A DNA stretch of 64,000 nucleotides from Paguma larvata (GCA_030068075.1 CM057825.1:120517434-120581433); one strand, 5' to 3'. Positions 21,850 to 34,309 are shown, counted from the first letter of the stretch. Program-made: numbers and translations. The notes: generated by a model not told the origin, from the letters alone.

Positions 21850-22350
21850 TTGATCTTTTTTTTTTTTAAATATGAGTACTGTCGACACATAATACTACAT
21901 TAGTTTCAGGTGTACAACATAATGATTCAACAAGTTTATATATTACTATGCTCACCACAAGTGTAGTTACCATCTATTACAATACAATACTATTACAATA
22001 TCATTGACTATATATCTGATGGTCTACCTTTTATTCTCATGATTTATTCATTCCATAATTGGAAGCCTCCAACTCCCCTTCACCCATTTTTGCCTACCCC
22101 TCTATCCCCCTTTCCTCTGGCAACCATCAGTTGATTCTTTGTGTTTATAGGTCTGATTCTGCTTTCTATTTGTTTGTTCGTTAATTTGTTTTGTCTTGTA
22201 GATTTCACACATAAGTGAAATCATATGGTATTTGTTTTTCTCTGACTTATTTCACTTAACATAATGCCATCGAGGTTCATCCATATTGTAGCACATGCCA
22301 ATAGCTCTCCCTTTTTTATGGCCGAGTAATATTTCATTGTATATATCAAC
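21850..22350 (-). mobile_element. L1 3' fragment, minus strand
   Basis: TAGTTTCAGGTGTACAACAT, TGGCAACCATCAGTTGATTC, CTGACTTATTTCACTTAACA and GAGTAATATTTCATTGTATA are the reverse complement of an L1 3' UTR followed by the end of ORF2. Confidence 0.88.
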
Positions 22351-24080
22351 ATATTTAGTCTTATATCTGATATTTCATTTTATGATTACTGCGTTTGTAC
22401 TTCATCCTTCAAATATTGATTTTCATTGCCTCTTTTTCCCTACTCTACAATTTTTAGGGTTTTCTAAGTCCCCTATAACAGGGTTTTCTACAGTGTTCTT
22501 TCTGTTTTAACTGTCTCCAATGTGGATTTTAATTCTCCTATTAGAGTTTAGATTTCCTTGAATTCTTTTAAAATTTTATTTGGCTTTTTTTTTTTTTTTT
22601 GCCTTCATCTCCTATGGCCTCTTACTTTTGTTTCATAGAAGACTCTTGATTTTCTCTCTATCTATCTGTCTGTCTATCTGCCTTTCAATTGTTCCATATA
22701 AAATTAGTTGCTATCTTAGCAATAATTTTTAAAAATTATGCCCGTTTCTTTTAGAAGACGATCGTTAAGTTCTGTTTTTCCTCTGAGTCTTTAAGGTAAT
22801 GTTCTCTTTCCTTATGCTTTAGTACCTTTTTATAGCCTCAAATGTGAACCATAATTTTAAGGAAGCAAATCTTTGCACCATTTAATTAACTATTCCACCT
22901 AAATATTTCTGATGGATAATAAGATCTGTGATATTTTACGACAATGTATTATGGATACTAAGTTGGAGAGCACTTAAAGAAAAGTACGTTCTGTATGTCT
23001 TTGAAGTCCTGGAATTAAAGTAGCTTTAAAATAACTCATGATCTATAGAACTTATTTTTAATCTACTGAGAAGAAAGTATAGATATAAGAGAGATTGTTA
23101 GAAATGTATGTAGATGGAAAACAAAATGGCCTCCTTTTGTTAGTAATATTTATTAAATCAGAACAATTAAATTTTATTTTACGCTTTCCCAATACCCTCT
23201 TCAAAATGTGACATTTTAATATAATTCATAAGATTTAGGGTTTAACAATAATAAAAGCAAGGGAGATATTTACCAATTTGTTTAGTGAAGAAATCTCAGA
23301 AAAAAAAAAACACCACACCAGTGCTTAGTCAAAGCTGTCTTGCCTCTTCCTGCCTTTCTCAGGAACAGTGAATTTTAAGAGCATTAACACCAGAAATTTA
23401 TGAATATACAAATATCTATGCTCATGCATCAGACTCGGCAAGCCCCTAGTTACAGCGGAACAGTTTTATATTTCATATAAGATGTATGCAGCTTTCCAAA
23501 TGTTGTTTGTTTCTAAATGTTCCTATAGAGAAATGTGAGAGATGCCTATTTTTACAGCCTTCGAAGGCACATACATTTTGGGCTCCGGGAGTGAGAAACA
23601 CCTGCTGGTGTAAAAAGAGCCAAAGATACTCTATTTGGTCTTCGGAAGAGCTATCAATATTCCACAAGAGCACCTGTGCCGAGAATTAGCCAGTTTTTTT
23701 TTTTCTCTCTGCTACCCTACCGCGTGATCCTCCGCGTTGGTAATTCCTTCTTGTTGCCAGTGTGCAGGCGAGGTGTGCTACGTTAACGGGTCTCGAATTA
23801 AATATCCTCCTAAGGCATCTGCAGGAATTTCTGCCGACATGCACTTGGTGAACGTGACCCAGAAGTTCCTCTTAATTCACTGCTTTGGAGTCGCTCAGTA
23901 TCTAAAGTGACAGTGCGTTTTAGGGATGGAACGTGGACCTCAGTGGTGTACATCTGGCTTGAGGTCCAGTATTGCCTTCATTAACCATGTGTCGTTGGTA
24001 GGTCACATAGTGCATCATTTATTAAGCGATTTGTCTTAAGTTAGATTCCCCACAAGTAGACCCTAAGAAGAGGATCTTTG
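22351..24080. other. AT-rich intergenic sequence
   Basis: 22550-22700 has T-rich and (CTAT)n-like simple sequence. I cannot name any other element and see no exon. Confidence 0.4.
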
Positions 24081-24184
24081 TGTGTGTCAGCAAGGGTTCA
24101 ATCAGAGAAGCAGAACCACAAAGAGTAATACAGAGGAAAGACCGATAGGGCTGAAAAGGGGGACCAATGAGAAAGTATAACCAG

Positions 24185-24300
24185 GAACCCTTCATCCTGA
24201 GTCTCTGTTGCCTTATCTATAAATTTGGGATAATGATACCTTCCTGCGAAACACGCTAAACACTGCAGATTGAGTGCTCTTGAAAAGTAAATTTCCTTAC
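24185..24300 (-). repeat. MIR-like fragment, minus strand
   Basis: GAGTCTCTGTTGCCTTATCT, ATAAATTTGGGATAATGATA is the reverse complement of the MIR core. Confidence 0.55.
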
Positions 24301-25868
24301 ACAGCTAAAGCAAAGCCATTAACTGGGTCAGGGGCTCCAAGAATTTCATTGTGCGGACTGACACAGTAACTTTAAAAAATGGTGAAACTTATGAGCGGCT
24401 GCCAGCCTTTTATTTTGCCAAGTTAGGACATTAGAGGAGCAATTACTAACTATGATCACTATCGAGTCAAAAAAGAAATGACGTTTTAAAACAAAAAAAA
24501 AATGGAGGAAGCCCATTTATTATTGTCAATCTTAACAATAAGGAAGGATTATACAGTCAATTTAGCTTTATAATGACATGTTCTTTTCCCCCCCCTCTTT
24601 TACCACAGCTCAGCGAACAAGGTCAGGGGGCAGGCATTTGTGCACAGGCGCACTTTGCGAACAACTCAAGTGAGCGACACCCGATGGTAGTCTCTCCTCC
24701 AGTTATCTGCATCCCCCTTCCTCTCTGCTTCCTGCTCAACAGGTTGCAAGAATTCTGTTGCCCTTTCCCCCCACTCTGGAAGGTATCTCACTGTGATAAT
24801 CACTATTTCCCATCCTCCCCCTCTTCCTGGACACCCAAAAGACTACATTTCCCAGCCTTCTGTGGTTGAGGAAGCCATGTGACGAATTCTGGCCAATGGC
24901 TTGAGACTCCCGGGTGAAAGCGGTTACAAGTCAGCGAGTGATTCTGCTTATTCTTTCTCCCTCCATTGGGAGTCATCTGTTGGAAGCGGAAGCGCCATGG
25001 GAAGTAGTTACCATGTGGAAGGCGACTGCCCCAGAAAGCCGTCCAGACTCAGAGAGCTTGGCAGGAACAAGAAATAAACTCGTGTAGAGCCCCCGAGATG
25101 TTAGTTTTGCTCCTTGCTACAACTTAACTTGGTCTTCTAGTTAACCGACATGCACGCCGTCCGCTGTGGGACACAAGCAGCTCGCATCTGATTTTGTTAA
25201 TCATTACTACACGGAAATAAATAATCAGTCTGGAAAGAAAATAATATATGATTTTCCATTTTTTAAAACTCTAATATCTTCTTCTCTCTGATCCATACTG
25301 GGAAGCTATGTTGAATTCTTCTACTAATGATCTAAATTAAAATCACGTAAGTTGATGGAAAAAAAATTTTTTTCAGCCATCGTCGCATTGCCTTTATTAC
25401 TGACCAGGTGTGTTTTAAAGCTGCTTGGTTTCGGGAATTCTCAGAGAATCTGGATAAATATCTTCCCTCTGGCTTTTCCTCCTGCGTCTTGTTATTCTCT
25501 TAAAGTTCTTGTTACATAAGGTGCCATACCGCACGCTATGTTACTTTCAGTTGTTTTCAAACCGCGCAATTGACACTTCTCTTGTTAACTCGATTCAAGC
25601 CAGCAGCCAAGACCATGTGGCTGCGTAGAAGAATTTAAAGTGTTGATTACTGCTTCTCTGTTCTGGAGGCATTCATGTGCAGCTACTGAATTCTGGCCCC
25701 TGTAAAAACAGACGGAGGAGGGCGGGTGTGCGTCTGAGAGTCACTGTAATTGGACATGGAAACGTTCTGGCCAGAGGAATAGAATTGTGCTTATTGGCCA
25801 AGACTCGGTCATATGTTTACTCCTGAACCAATCATCTGGGGGCAGAAGCCAGCAACTCACAGAACCAG
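24301..25868. other. Intergenic sequence with probable old unnamed repeats
   Basis: 24830-25140 (ACATTTCCCAGCCTTCTGTG, TTCTGGCCAATGGCTTGAG) and 25740-25868 (CTGAACCAATCATCTGGGGG) look like old transposon or LTR sequence that I cannot assign. The rest is unassigned. Confidence 0.35.
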
Positions 25869-26062
25869 GGCAGCCTGCCTATTTTTGTTAATAAAGTTTT
25901 ATTGGAACTGTGGCCACGTCCCGTTCGTGTAGCATGCGGCCTGTGGCTCCTGCGTTGCTACGCTGGCAGAGGCGAGTAGTTGCAACAGAGACCGTATGAC
26001 CCACAAAGTCTCAAGTGTTTATTGTCTGGCTATTTCCAGAACAAAGTTTGCCAACTCCAGGG
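25869..26062 (+). mobile_element. hAT-type nonautonomous DNA transposon
   Basis: AATAAAGTTTTATTGGAACT, GGCCACGTCCCGTTCGTGTA, CAACAGAGACCGTATGACCC and the end AAAGTTTGCCAACTCC. Same family as 1193-1648. Confidence 0.8.
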
Positions 26063-26070
26063 CCAGGGAC

Positions 26071-26375
26071 GTATTAGTTTGCTCCGGCTGTCATAACAAA
26101 AATCACGGACTGAGGGAACAGAAATGTATTGTCTTACCATTCCGGAAGCTACAAGTCTGAGGTGTCCGCGGTTGAGTTCTTCCGAGGCCTCTCTTCTTGG
26201 CTTGTAGATGGCTGTCTTCTCATTTTATAAGGATGCCAGTCATATTAAATTAGGTCCCATCCTTTAAATCAGTGACCTCTTTAATGACCCTATCTCCAAA
26301 TGCAGTCACATTCTGAAGTCCTAGGGGTTGGGACTCCAACATATGAATCTGGGGGGCGGAGCACAGTTCTGCTCA
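26071..26375 (-). mobile_element. MLT1/MaLR-type or related old LTR sequence
   Basis: TTAGTTTGCTCCGGCTGTCA at the left and CTATCTCCAAATGCAGTCAC, CATTCTGAAGTCCTAGGGG, CAACATATGAATCTGGGG at the right follow a common mammalian repeat. Subfamily not assigned. Confidence 0.6.
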
Positions 26376-26548
26376 CAAGGAGGAGCGCATGGGCTCTGAT
26401 TGGCTGTGGATGGGTCACATGTTCCACTGTGAGGGAAGGGCTGAGAAGCAGGAGAGGTGATTTTCAAGTGGAAACCAGGAGGTTATCACCAAAATACAGG
26501 AGAACGGATGCTGCTTGGTAAAAAAAAAATAATAATAATTGTCCAGTG

Positions 26549-26775
26549 GGGCGCCTGGGTGGCTCAGTCGGCTAAGCCTCCAACTTTGGCTCAGGTCATG
26601 AGCTCATGGTTTGTGGGTTCAAGCCCCACCTTGGACTCTGTGCTGACAGCTCTGAGCCCGGAGCCTGCTTCGGATTCTGTGTCTCCCTCTCTCTCTGCCC
26701 CTGCTCATGCTCTGTCTCTCTCTCTCTCTCACTCTCAAAAATAAAGAAACATTAAAAAAAATTTTAAGTTAAAAA
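26549..26775 (+). mobile_element. CanSINE with perfect duplication
   Basis: GGCGCCTGGGTGGCTCAGTC to AAAAATAAAGAAACATTAAA. AATTGTCCAGTG occurs at 26537-26548 and 26777-26788. Confidence 0.97.
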
Positions 26776-26788
26776 AAATTGTCCAGTG

Positions 26789-27385
26789 ATATGTTACCAT
26801 TGCTTTGAATCCTCTAGGGGAGAAAATGTATGGGCCGACTGAAAAGAACCCTGAAGAAAAAAATTCATGTTTGGCTATGGGGTGAACTGACCTGCTGTGG
26901 AGATAATGAATGAAAATAATACGTTAGAGGAAAAAATATCTATCTTCGACTATCTTCAAATACAACACAAAACGACAAAACCTAAAGTCATAAGCCCAAA
27001 AACATTTCTTTTTTTTTTGGCCACACAATTTTGAACTCTTGTCTGCGAAGAGCCTGGCATTAAAGATCAAGAGAAAATGGAAATGTCCAAGAGGAAGTGC
27101 TCACAAATCGCGGATTTACACGAATTGCGTGGATCTCTGCCAGGGCTCTGGGTTCGCGTGAGCGAGTTAGCAGCAGTTCTCCTAACGGTAGACACGGAGG
27201 GGCATACCGCCAAAAATGAAAAAAAAAAAAAAAAATCAGGCAAAAGTACAGTTTGCTGTGTCTGGGAAAGGAGTTCCTGAGCCAAAAGCCAAAAAGGGAG
27301 AAACACGAATGACTCAGGCCCCAGGGGCTTGTTTTCTTCACAGTCTCTAGGAAGAAAAGCATCCAAATGACTAGGAACGAGCCAG
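26789..27385. other. Intergenic sequence, no repeat recognised
   Basis: Contains an A-run near 27219-27235. No gene evidence. Confidence 0.4.
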
Positions 27386-27387
27386 TG

Positions 27388-27560
27388 TAGGGGTCCTCAA
27401 AGCGTGGTCTCCAGAACAGGAGGACCGGACTTACCTGGGACTTGCTAGAAACGCAGGTCCTCAGGATGGCCAAAGCAGGAACTCTGGGAGTGGGGCCCGG
27501 GGATCTGGTTTAACAAACCGTCCAGTCTGGTGCGTGCCACAGCGGGAGGGTCCCTGAGCG
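27388..27560 (+). mobile_element. MER5A-like hAT element
   Basis: GGTCCTCAAAGCGTGGTCTC, GAAACGCAGGTCCTCAG, ACTCTGGGAGTGGGGCCC and GGTTTAACAAACCGTCCAG follow MER5A in order. Confidence 0.65.
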
Positions 27561-27766
27561 AGGGAATTCACCCACAGTCAGGATGAAATCTTCAAGCCAG
27601 GGATTGCTGTGTCAGTTAAGATAAGGTTCAGTAGCTGCGAAGAAAGGAAACCCAAAATAACAGTGGCTTAAAGATGATAGATGTTCCTTTTTCTTGTGCA
27701 TGGAAGTCCAGAGGTAAGAGTTTAGGCCTGGTAGTGTGACTTCATGGCCATTGAGGACGTATAATC

Positions 27767-27850
27767 CATATATATATATATGGATATGGATATATGGATA
27801 TGGATATATGGATATATACATATATATGTGTGTATATAAATATATGTTTT
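27767..27850. repeat. TA-rich tandem repeat
   Basis: A (TA)n start, then a 14-bp unit GGATATGGATATAT repeated, then TATATA/TGTGTATA simple sequence. Confidence 0.9.
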
Positions 27851-28486
27851 TATATTTATTCCACGGAGCAGGGGAAGTGAGCTCCAATTACGTGCGGCGG
27901 AGAGGGAGGAGTGGACTGAGCTTCTCGAACTTCTTATAAAGTGCTTCTCATGCATTCTCTCCAGAGAGCCTAAAATCGAAAGGCTGCCCGGTGGGGGGGC
28001 TGGGGAAGGGGTGACCATGAGTACGAGACTGGGAAACACGGGTGTCTCTGGGGTGGGAGATGGCATTATTGGCCCCAATTCTTCACTCCGACTCCAGTTC
28101 TTGACTTGCTTTGGCCAATGGGATGTGGGGGCTTGGGGGGTGAACAGAGGCTTGCGGTGCGTTTGGAAAGTTGGACCTGTCCTCCTGCCTCTTGGTGGCC
28201 ATGAAACCATGGGCCCTTCGGTTTGGGCCCCTGGAGCCAACCTGAACTGAACCCACAGTCTGAGGCAGAGACATCCGGTCGACTGGAGCTGGGATCGGCC
28301 AGAGCACACCCCATCCGCAGCCGCAGAGCATAGAAAAAGATGCTTGTTTCTGTGAGCTGCGGAGATTGGCGGAGGGGAGGGCTTGGTTATGCAGCCTTAC
28401 CTGACACCCCCGAGGCTCCCTTACAGTGGATCCCTCATCGCTCAAATAATTAGTTTCACTTTTTAAATCTGGGGCGAAATGAGATG
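27851..28486. other. Intergenic sequence, probably with an old unnamed repeat
   Basis: Pieces such as GGCCAATGGGATGTGG and TTGTTTCTGTGAGCTGCGG recall an old mammalian repeat, but I cannot name it. The long minus frame at 27722-28309 has no protein signature I know. Confidence 0.35.
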
Positions 28487-28529
28487 GAATTAGCCAAGTT
28501 TTTAAAAAGTGTTTATTTATTTATTATTA

Positions 28530-28734
28530 TTATTTTAAGGTTTGTTTAGTTTTGAGAGAGAGACAGCGTGAGCAGGGGAGGGGCAGACAGAGAGAGGGGG
28601 GACACAGAATCCAGAGCAGGCTCCAGGCTCTGAGCTGTCAGCACAGAGCCCGACGCGGGGCTCGAACCCATGAACTACGAGGTCATGATCTGAGCCGAAG
28701 TTGGACGCTTAACCGCTGAGCCACCCAGGCGCCC
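28530..28734 (-). mobile_element. CanSINE, minus strand, inserted in the tail of another
   Basis: Runs from AAGGTTTGTTTAGTTTTGAG to GAGCCACCCAGGCGCCCC. It is the younger of a nested pair. Confidence 0.93.
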
Positions 28735-28925
28735 CTATTTATTACTTTTGAGAGAGAGAGCGAGAGCGCACGTGAGCAGAGAGGGTCAGAGAGAGAGAGG
28801 GAGAGAGAGAATTGCTCGGCACGGAGCCCTGGGGGAGGTAGGGCTCGATCCCACAACCCCTGGATCGCGATCTGAGCCGAAATCGAGAGATGGATATTAA
28901 CGACCTAAGCCACGCAGGCGCCCCT
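28735..28925 (-). mobile_element. CanSINE, minus strand, older subtype
   Basis: The head complement ends AAGCCACGCAGGCGCCCC and the body differs from the main type (CTCGGCACGGAGCCCTGGGG). GAATTAGCCAAGTT at 28487-28500 and 28926-28939 brackets this copy together with its neighbour. Confidence 0.9.
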
Positions 28926-28939
28926 GAATTAGCCAAGTT

Positions 28940-29875
28940 GTACCTTCAACCGGCCGGACTCATCCTCTCTGGTGCAGCCCAGGAGCCCCCGTTATTTCTA
29001 GCTCTGGTCTGAGTTTCGCGGTGGCCGCCGTTAACGAGACGGAAGCGGACTGTAATTTATCAGGAGGTTTGGAGGCTTCGTGGCTGTCGCCGGCTTCCTA
29101 TGTATCTTTGGATGATTTAACTCCAGCTTTGAGCTGGCGTTCCTTCGAAGGCGTGGTTGTGTTGTGTTTTCATCCCCTCGGCTCTGCGTTTGGAAGGCTT
29201 TCCGGCCATGGTGGGCATCCACAGGCTTCGGGTTAATGGGCTTGCCGGGTATAGCTTCTTAATTCAGATGTGACTTTATGCTCTAATTAATTAAGCGTCA
29301 TTTGTTACCGGCTCCTTCTTTACTTGGTGCGAGCGGGATGCGAAGTGGAAAGCAGCCCTTTGCCAGGATCCTTTCTCCTCTGTGTCTTCGAATGTATGTA
29401 AATAGCTCAAGACTTGGCTCCCTGTAGACAAAACAGTTTTGCTTCAGATGTTTTTGATGTCACGTAGACACAACCACATTACAGCATTTTTGAAAAGTCA
29501 ATTTGAAGAAATTCTTCAAAGGAATCGCTGATGCGTTGGTTCCTAAGAGGAGTTACTACCTATCACAAAATTTTATGGCCTTCAAGCATTTTGTGTGCAG
29601 TAGAGAAAAATCGCATTAAAATACGTTATATTTAAAAATGCAATCAGTGAGTAGTCAAATGAACAAATGTATTTAAACCCCAACCAGTAAAACACAAGAG
29701 CACGATCTGTTGTTGTTGCCTTTCCTTCTACGCCTGACTATAACATAAAAGAAAATTCGAAATTAAATTCAAAAATCATCATAACCATAATTTATGACCA
29801 GACTGCGTCAGGGTCATGAAAGAGTGGAATCTGAGAAAGGAAGGATGGGATTTGCAGGCCACATTCAAAATAATT
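28940..29875. other. Intergenic sequence, no repeat recognised
   Basis: Includes CTCTAATTAATTAAGCGTCA at 29281-29300, a homeodomain-type AT core. No repeat is recognised across about 930 bp; it may be constrained noncoding DNA, but I cannot test that. Confidence 0.35.
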
Positions 29876-30082
29876 TTTTTAATGTTCATTTATTTTTGAG
29901 AGAGACACACAGAGCGAAAATGGGGGAGGGCAGAGAGAGAGAGGGAGACCCAGAATCCGAAGCAGGCTCCAGGCTCTGAGCTGTCAGCACAGAGCCCAAC
30001 ATGGGGCTTGAACCCATGAACCATGAGATCATGGCCTGAGCTGAAGTTGGCTGCTCAAATGACTGGGCCCCCCAGGCGCCCC
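29876..30082 (-). mobile_element. CanSINE, minus strand
   Basis: AATGTTCATTTATTTTTGAG to GGGCCCCCCAGGCGCCCC. Confidence 0.95.
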
Positions 30083-31715
30083 AGAATCTGCATTTTAACA
30101 TGACCCCTGGAGGACCTGTGTTCACACTGCGTGGAAGTACCAGAATCTATTGTCAGGTTCACTGAAACAAATACTCAGCCACATCCCTTGATTTGTGGAA
30201 CCCTTACACAGGGAGGGAGAGAGCATACACTTGGCCGTCGGTCCAGAAGGAGGTCTACTCCATGGGAGAGGGAATGGGAAGACCATACAGAAGACTGTGT
30301 GGATGAGAACTTGGCCTGAGTGGGCCTGGCTTGGTGTGGAGGGAGCCACGTCACAACAGCCACATGGTTCTGAGCCTGGCCACTGTGGGGCTCAGCTCCC
30401 CCTGGGGAGACGGTTGGCAGGGGAGACCGACAGAGTTTCTAGGGCCAAGTCTTTGGCTGAAGACGCCATGAAACAAGACTTAAGAAATGTCTCATTTATG
30501 GAGTATCTGCTATCTACCAAACCCAGGCCCTTACTCCAGAAAGAACTAAGTATCCTGCTGTGTGCAGAGCAGTGAGCTGGGGTTAGGGCTTCCGGGTTCA
30601 TGGCTAAGGTTGTTTCCCTCTCCCACAGGACGATGGTAAAGAGGGCAAATGAAGTGCACGCTGCATTATTGGTGGGCACATCGCCTGGTGCCTTCCTTCC
30701 CCCGTGCCCACAGAACTGGATTTCTGTGTGCGGGTATCCGGGGGTGAAAGTCCAACAGGGCTTCCTGGACCCCACCCCCTGAGCCGGTAATGGCTGGGTG
30801 TGGAGCCACCCTGGGGCCACAGACCCCCGCAGCTACTGGAGGAGGAGCCGGGGGCTGCTTTGTCTTCTTGCATCAGGACACGGAAAGAGAAACAGGAAGT
30901 GGGAAGTGGTAGGGAGTGGGGAGGGGGCCACCTTGCATGGGCACGGAAAGAAACGAGGAAGGGTCTAGCTTGTTCCTACCTTCATCCTAATACCCAGCCA
31001 ACTAGTCATATGTGCTCCACTGACTGTCCCAAGCTGCCACCTCCAATCAGGAAGTTCTCCTCCCACGGTGCCGGCGTGAACAGAAGGGACAGCGAATCCA
31101 CTGAGGAGAGAGTCCGGTGTCCTATCTTCCTCGGTGTGGAGGCATAAACATTCCCCTTTGCCCAAGCAGAACCCTTGGAGGCAATGTCAAGGAAGCTGAA
31201 AATAGATTCTCAAGCCTGAGAACTGTTGGGTTCCGTTGGGAAGCAGGCAGCGGGCACAGGCAGGTGCCCACTGGTGAGAACCCGTTGTATGTGTCTTTTC
31301 CCAACTCTGCTTTCGGTGATGTCGTGTTGGGAGCCTGACGCGGACCACGGGAGAGTGTTTACGCCCCAGAGGCTGGCAGATGCTACATACCGGGGCATCT
31401 TACTCCCAGAGAGCCAGCTGTTAAACATTTGACCGGCACCTCTCTGCAAGCAGGTACGTACAAAGCACAAAAGATCCACAGAGTGGAGCTAAAGAGTAAT
31501 TCATCGGCAAGCCGTATGTGATTTTTCAAGTGAAGTCCTCTTACGACCTGTGCAGAGCAAGAGAAATTTCTCGAACAGATTCCTAAGCTCTGGCAAACGG
31601 TCTTCTGTGTTTTCAAAAATACTTCCAGTGAGTCCCGAGTTTGTGGGAAAGGATATTGACGTGGATGGTCCGTCAGGCATTGAAAGGGATTAGAATGGTA
31701 CTTACCGTGTTTGAG
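30083..31715. other. Intergenic sequence, mostly unassigned
   Basis: AGAATCTGCATTTTAACATG at 30083 is MER5-like. The rest has no repeat or exon I can name. Frames here overlap on both strands and carry no domain. Confidence 0.4.
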
Positions 31716-31719
31716 CCTG

Positions 31720-32115
31720 TGTCCAGATCCCCCTTGTTAAAACTCAGATTGCTCGGGGCTCCTGCGGGTTGGGTGGGTTAAGCGTCGAACTTCAGCTCAG
31801 GTCATGACCTCGCGGTTGGTAGGTTCAAGCCCCGCACCGGGCTCTCTGCTGTCATTGCGGAGCCTGCTTCGGATCCTCTGTCTCCCTCTCTCTCTCTCTC
31901 TCTGCCCCTTCTCCGCTTGCGCTCTTTTTCTCTCTCTCAAAAATAAATAAACATTAAAAAAACAAAAGGCAGATTGTTAACTGTCACCTTTGGTGACTCA
32001 AATTCAGGAGTTCCGGACTGGACCCGAGAGCTTGCATTTTTAACGTGTCTTCAGGTGATGCTGATTCCGCTGGTCCAGGGACCACACTTCACAGTGACAA
32101 CCGCTGGGTGAGGTC
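31720..32115 (+). mobile_element. MER5A-like element split by a SINE
   Basis: The left stub TTGTTAAAACTCAGATTG and the right part GATGCTGATTCCGCTGGTCC, AGGGACCACACTTCACAGTG are MER5A. A CanSINE at 31755-31967 separates them. Confidence 0.75.
31755..31967 (+). mobile_element. CanSINE
   Basis: GGGGCTCCTGCGGGTTGGGT to AAAAATAAATAAACATTAAA. AAAACTCAGATTG and AAAAGGCAGATTG flank it. Confidence 0.93.
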
Positions 32116-32204
32116 CAGGGACCAATTTCTAAGCATTTCAGTGAGAACGTGAGTGAGGCCATGGTTGGCAGGAGAGGAGTGGTATGAATGCAAAATGAAG
32201 GAGC

Positions 32205-32460
32205 GAAGGAACTTATTAAGTTATTAATTAACTTCTTATTAATTAACTTATTAAGTTGTTACTTATTAGGCACCTGCAATGCACTTATTAAGCACCTGCA
32301 ATGCACTGGGCACCCACCCAGTGCAATGAGTTTTTCCTATATTATTTCCTTTAACCCCCACGCTCTGATCTGTAAATGCATTCAGAGAGGATGTCACGGA
32401 AAACAAAGCTCCGGGAAGCACAGCCACGTCCTCCTTTGTGGAAAAGTGAGAGGGGAGGCG
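32205..32460 (+). repeat. MIR-like element preceded by TTATTAATTAAC tandem sequence
   Basis: TTATTAATTAACTT occurs twice at 32219-32260. CTTATTAAGCACCTGCAATG follows as a local duplicate of CTTATTAGGCACCTGCAATG. MIR core pieces then continue (AAAGCTCCGGGAAGCACAGC). Confidence 0.6.
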
Positions 32461-33415
32461 ACAGAGATGAGGAAGGAGAAATGAGAGCTTCCTTCTTCTC
32501 TGGATTCCTGAACTTGGGTGATTATGTCATAACCGGTTTAAGATGGGCAGAATACAAGAGTAGACGCTGAAGAAAGCTGCCTGTCTTTGTGAGGTCAGCA
32601 AAAGGAAGTATAATAGTTCCAATTTCCCAGTGCCCGCCTCGTCCCAGGGCGTCCATCCCCCCCGCAGAACAGGTGCCAACGAGGGAAAGGGCCAGTGGGG
32701 TTGGAAGAGCTGGTTGGATGGCATATTCGCGGGTGCCATTTTCAATCACCGGCACACTCAAGTCTCGTGCTATTCCTTTTCATTTTCTCAGTTCTGTAAT
32801 TGTAAATGAAAAGCAATATTGCAACACATCCAATTATAACCAGATTCCTGTCCCCCAGGACTCATTGAAGAGAAAAAAAATGTATTTATGGCTGTGAGGA
32901 GCCATTAATCTCCCCACTTATGGCTTCACATACGGTTGTACAGCGGCTGCAAGACTGGAACTCTCCCTCTCTTTCCTTTCTCTAGAGATGCATTTTATCA
33001 AGTCTCACCTGGGCGTTTTATTAAAAATTAGGCCTTGAAATATTGGTTTCATAAGCGCCTTGGTTAGGATCCACTGAATAAGATTTCTTCTTGGGACTCC
33101 CACCCTGAGATCATCCATCCTTTCCAGTGGGCTGTCTCATTTGCATGAAGCTTCTCTTTGACAGTCCGAAGCAGCGTTTGCTTGGGGGAAGCAGAAAGGG
33201 GGCAAAGCATCCTTGGAAAATGGGGACATGAAACATTTTGTGGGTTTTGTCTGCGTGACTGGTTGCTGCTATGGGATTATTAGGAACCAGATGCAAGTCA
33301 CTTTTCTCTTCCATCTTACCTAGACCACCTCCCCCATGATCTTCCTGCTAATGTGCATTAATACTTAATGTATTATTGCTTACTATTTATGTAATAATTA
33401 GTAGGACACTAATAC
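32461..33415. other. Intergenic sequence, no repeat recognised
   Basis: No repeat family or exon recognised in about 950 bp. Confidence 0.4.
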
Positions 33416-33418
33416 TTA

Positions 33419-33960
33419 ATGTGGTAGTTATCTCCGGCTGCATAGCCATACTACCTTAAGAAGTATGGGTGAGCCAGACTCCCTAAGCTTAGGAGCTTAA
33501 AACAACTGACATTCATTATCTCACAGTTTTTCTGTGTCCAGGCATCTGGACCCAGCATAACTGGGTCTTCTGCGGGGCTGCCTTCAAAGTTATCAGCTGG
33601 GGATGTGGTTTCATCTGAGGCTAGACTGGGAAGGATCTGTTTCCAAGCATGCGTATTGTTGGAAGAAATCAGTTCCTTGGTATGGGACTAAGAGTTTTAG
33701 TTTCTTGTTTTCATTTCCTTTCAACCTGGAGCTTCCCAGCACGTGTTGGCTTCCTAAAGGCCAACAAAGGTGGGAGAGACTCTGGCAAGACAGTTACCAA
33801 AAGCTTAAGTAATATAATCATGGGTAGCCTGTTACCTTTGCTATAATCTATTGGTTAGGAGCAAGTCACAGGTCATGACTATACTGAAAGGGAGGAGAGC
33901 ACATAAGGGCATGAACATGAGGAGGTGGGGAAGATGGGGGGCACCCTAAGAATCTGCTAC
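33419..33960 (-). mobile_element. Old interspersed repeat (LTR- or MER-type), minus strand
   Basis: GTAGTTATCTCCGGCTGCAT, GGAGCTTAAAACAACTGACA, TTCATTATCTCACAGTTTTT and CATCTGGACCCAGCATAACT recall a common old mammalian repeat. Family not assigned. Confidence 0.5.
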
Positions 33961-34309
33961 AATGACTATCATCAGTAATGATGATAATTCAAAAACAGCA
34001 ATAATAACTTTTATTATTTGGTACCTAAATCGCACATTAACTTTCAAAGTATATATTATCAATCACTCTTAATTTACCCATTGAGAACACTAAGGAGGGT
34101 AAGAGATCTGGCTAAATCCACACATCTTTGAGTTCAGGGATTGCAAACTTAAAATCCTTCAGGGGCCATGCAGGAAAAGTCCATGAACGAAATGGGAAAG
34201 GTAGAACTCTGATATACCACAGAATTATTGAATATACCTTCAGGAAACTGTTCCTGGTCTATCTTAGATGATTGGATTTTCATTAAAGCTCTAATTTAAA
34301 AGAGAGAGA

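Noticed and set aside
27722..28309. Minus-strand frame of 195 codons
   Set aside because: Its end translates the TA-rich array into tyrosine/isoleucine repeats and the rest has no domain. Overlapping frames are open on both strands.
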